64,000 bases of DNA from Kordia aestuariivivens (GTDB lineage Bacteria; Bacteroidota; Bacteroidia; Flavobacteriales; Flavobacteriaceae): NCBI RefSeq assembly GCF_014397005.1, contig NZ_JACGWS010000003.1:62001-126000 (forward strand), written 5' to 3'. Below the pieces are notes generated by a model. The model was given only the letters and a program-made list of their open reading frames with translations. It searched no databases and was not told where the DNA came from. This document shows positions 63,563 through 64,000 of the stretch, piece by piece. Made by a program: the position numbers and the translations under genes. Position 1 is the first letter of the stretch. Every line of letters starts with the position of its first letter.

Positions 63563-64000
63563 TTACTTTTTAATAGTCAATTCTTTGATAATGTTATCTG
63601 CGCCAGATAGTTTGTCAACTAACCAAAATACATAACGAATATCAACGTTGATGGTACGTTGTAATTTATCGTCAAAAATAACATCTCCAGCCATTGCTTC
63701 AATGTTTCCATCAAAAGCCAAACCGATCAATTCTCCATTTCCATTTAATACTGGCGATCCAGAGTTTCCTCCTGTGATGTCATTGTTTGTTAAGAAATTT
63801 ATAGGCATGTATCCGTTTTTATCAGCATACTGTCCAAAATCTTTCTTTTTGTATAAATCTAAAATACCTTGAGGCATATCAAATTCATCATCACCTGGTT
63901 GATATTTAGCAATCATACCTTTCATGGTTGTGTAGTTGTTGATTTTTGCATCGTTACGCGCATCTTTCGGTAATGCAACCACTTTCCCGTACGATAAACG
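63563..64000 (-). CDS. S46 family dipeptidyl peptidase (DPP7-like), N-terminus cut off
   Basis: The C-terminal 145 residues of a longer protein that continues past the window edge (S46 enzymes are about 700 residues). GGNSGSPVLNGNGELIGLAF carries the catalytic Ser (GNSGSP), and LQRTINVDIRYVFWLVDKLS is the usual tail. The residue after FD in AFDGNIEAM is Gly, as in DPP7, whereas the acid-specific DPP11 has Arg at the equivalent place as I recall. It removes dipeptides from peptides in the periplasm. Confidence 0.93.
   Translation of the reverse strand, partial: RLSYGKVVALPKDARNDAKINNYTTMKGMIAKYQPGDDEFDMPQGILDLYKKKDFGQYADKNGYMPINFLTNNDITGGNSGSPVLNGNGELIGLAFDGNIEAMAGDVIFDDKLQRTINVDIRYVFWLVDKLSGADNIIKELTIKK

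Overview
The window looks like a chromosomal segment of a marine-type member of the Bacteroidota, family Flavobacteriaceae (a Kordia-like genus is only a guess). The reasons are the AT-rich sequence, the lack of clear Shine-Dalgarno sites, promoter-like TTG-N17-21-TAnnTTTG pairs, the moxR/DUF58/batABCDE operon, gltBD beside a porin-amt pair, an S46 dipeptidyl peptidase, many small lipoproteins, and many dispersed palindromic intergenic repeats. I see no rRNA, tRNA, CRISPR array or complete insertion sequence.

Layout. 1-880: truncated sodium:solute symporter. 1.1-10.8 kb: Bat operon (MoxR ATPase, DUF58, a two-TM protein, BatA, a small flavoprotein, BatB-E). 10.9-12.7 kb: SulP transporter. 12.8-16.9 kb: polymorphic toxin locus, with an 881-aa protein ending in a papain-fold toxin domain, an Imm35-like immunity gene, two unknown genes and a decayed 3' fragment of a second Imm35 gene. 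17-19 kb: Cys-motif small proteins, a lipoprotein, CvpA. 19-22 kb: pheS and a ParE-type toxin-antitoxin pair beside a 17-bp tandem repeat. 22-31 kb: housekeeping genes (gpsA, BON-LysM protein, nadD-gmk-yicC, PrsW, YheT-type hydrolase, thioesterase). 31.6-33 kb: DUF1761 protein and a secreted tectonin-like propeller. 33-42 kb: nitrogen assimilation (porin-amt divergent from gltBD). 42.7-53.7 kb: ilvE-D-B-N-C-(LRR protein)-ilvA-gapN behind a long regulatory leader. 54-64 kb: acyltransferase, EamA exporter, ArsC-like protein, DinB, Na+/H+ antiporter, two Cys/Met-metabolism-type PLP enzymes, M1 peptidase and a truncated S46 peptidase.

Most interesting signals. (1) The 930-bp leader of the ilv operon holds two Ile/Val-rich leader peptides, each followed at once by an antiterminator candidate and an intrinsic terminator: apparent tandem transcription attenuators for an operon that makes Ile and Val. 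(2) Between these attenuators, and again between cvpA and the gene at 19317, lies a roughly 150-nt element whose two copies differ in sequence but keep the same stems through paired changes, around an identical internal segment: a candidate undescribed structured RNA or structured mobile element. (3) A second structured repeat family occurs as a 122-bp tandem array after a terminator at 24.4 kb and again after the second ilv attenuator. (4) The papain-fold toxin locus carries a decayed second immunity gene, the mark of cassette exchange. (5) A repeat-like segment lies in frame inside the 622-aa PLP enzyme.
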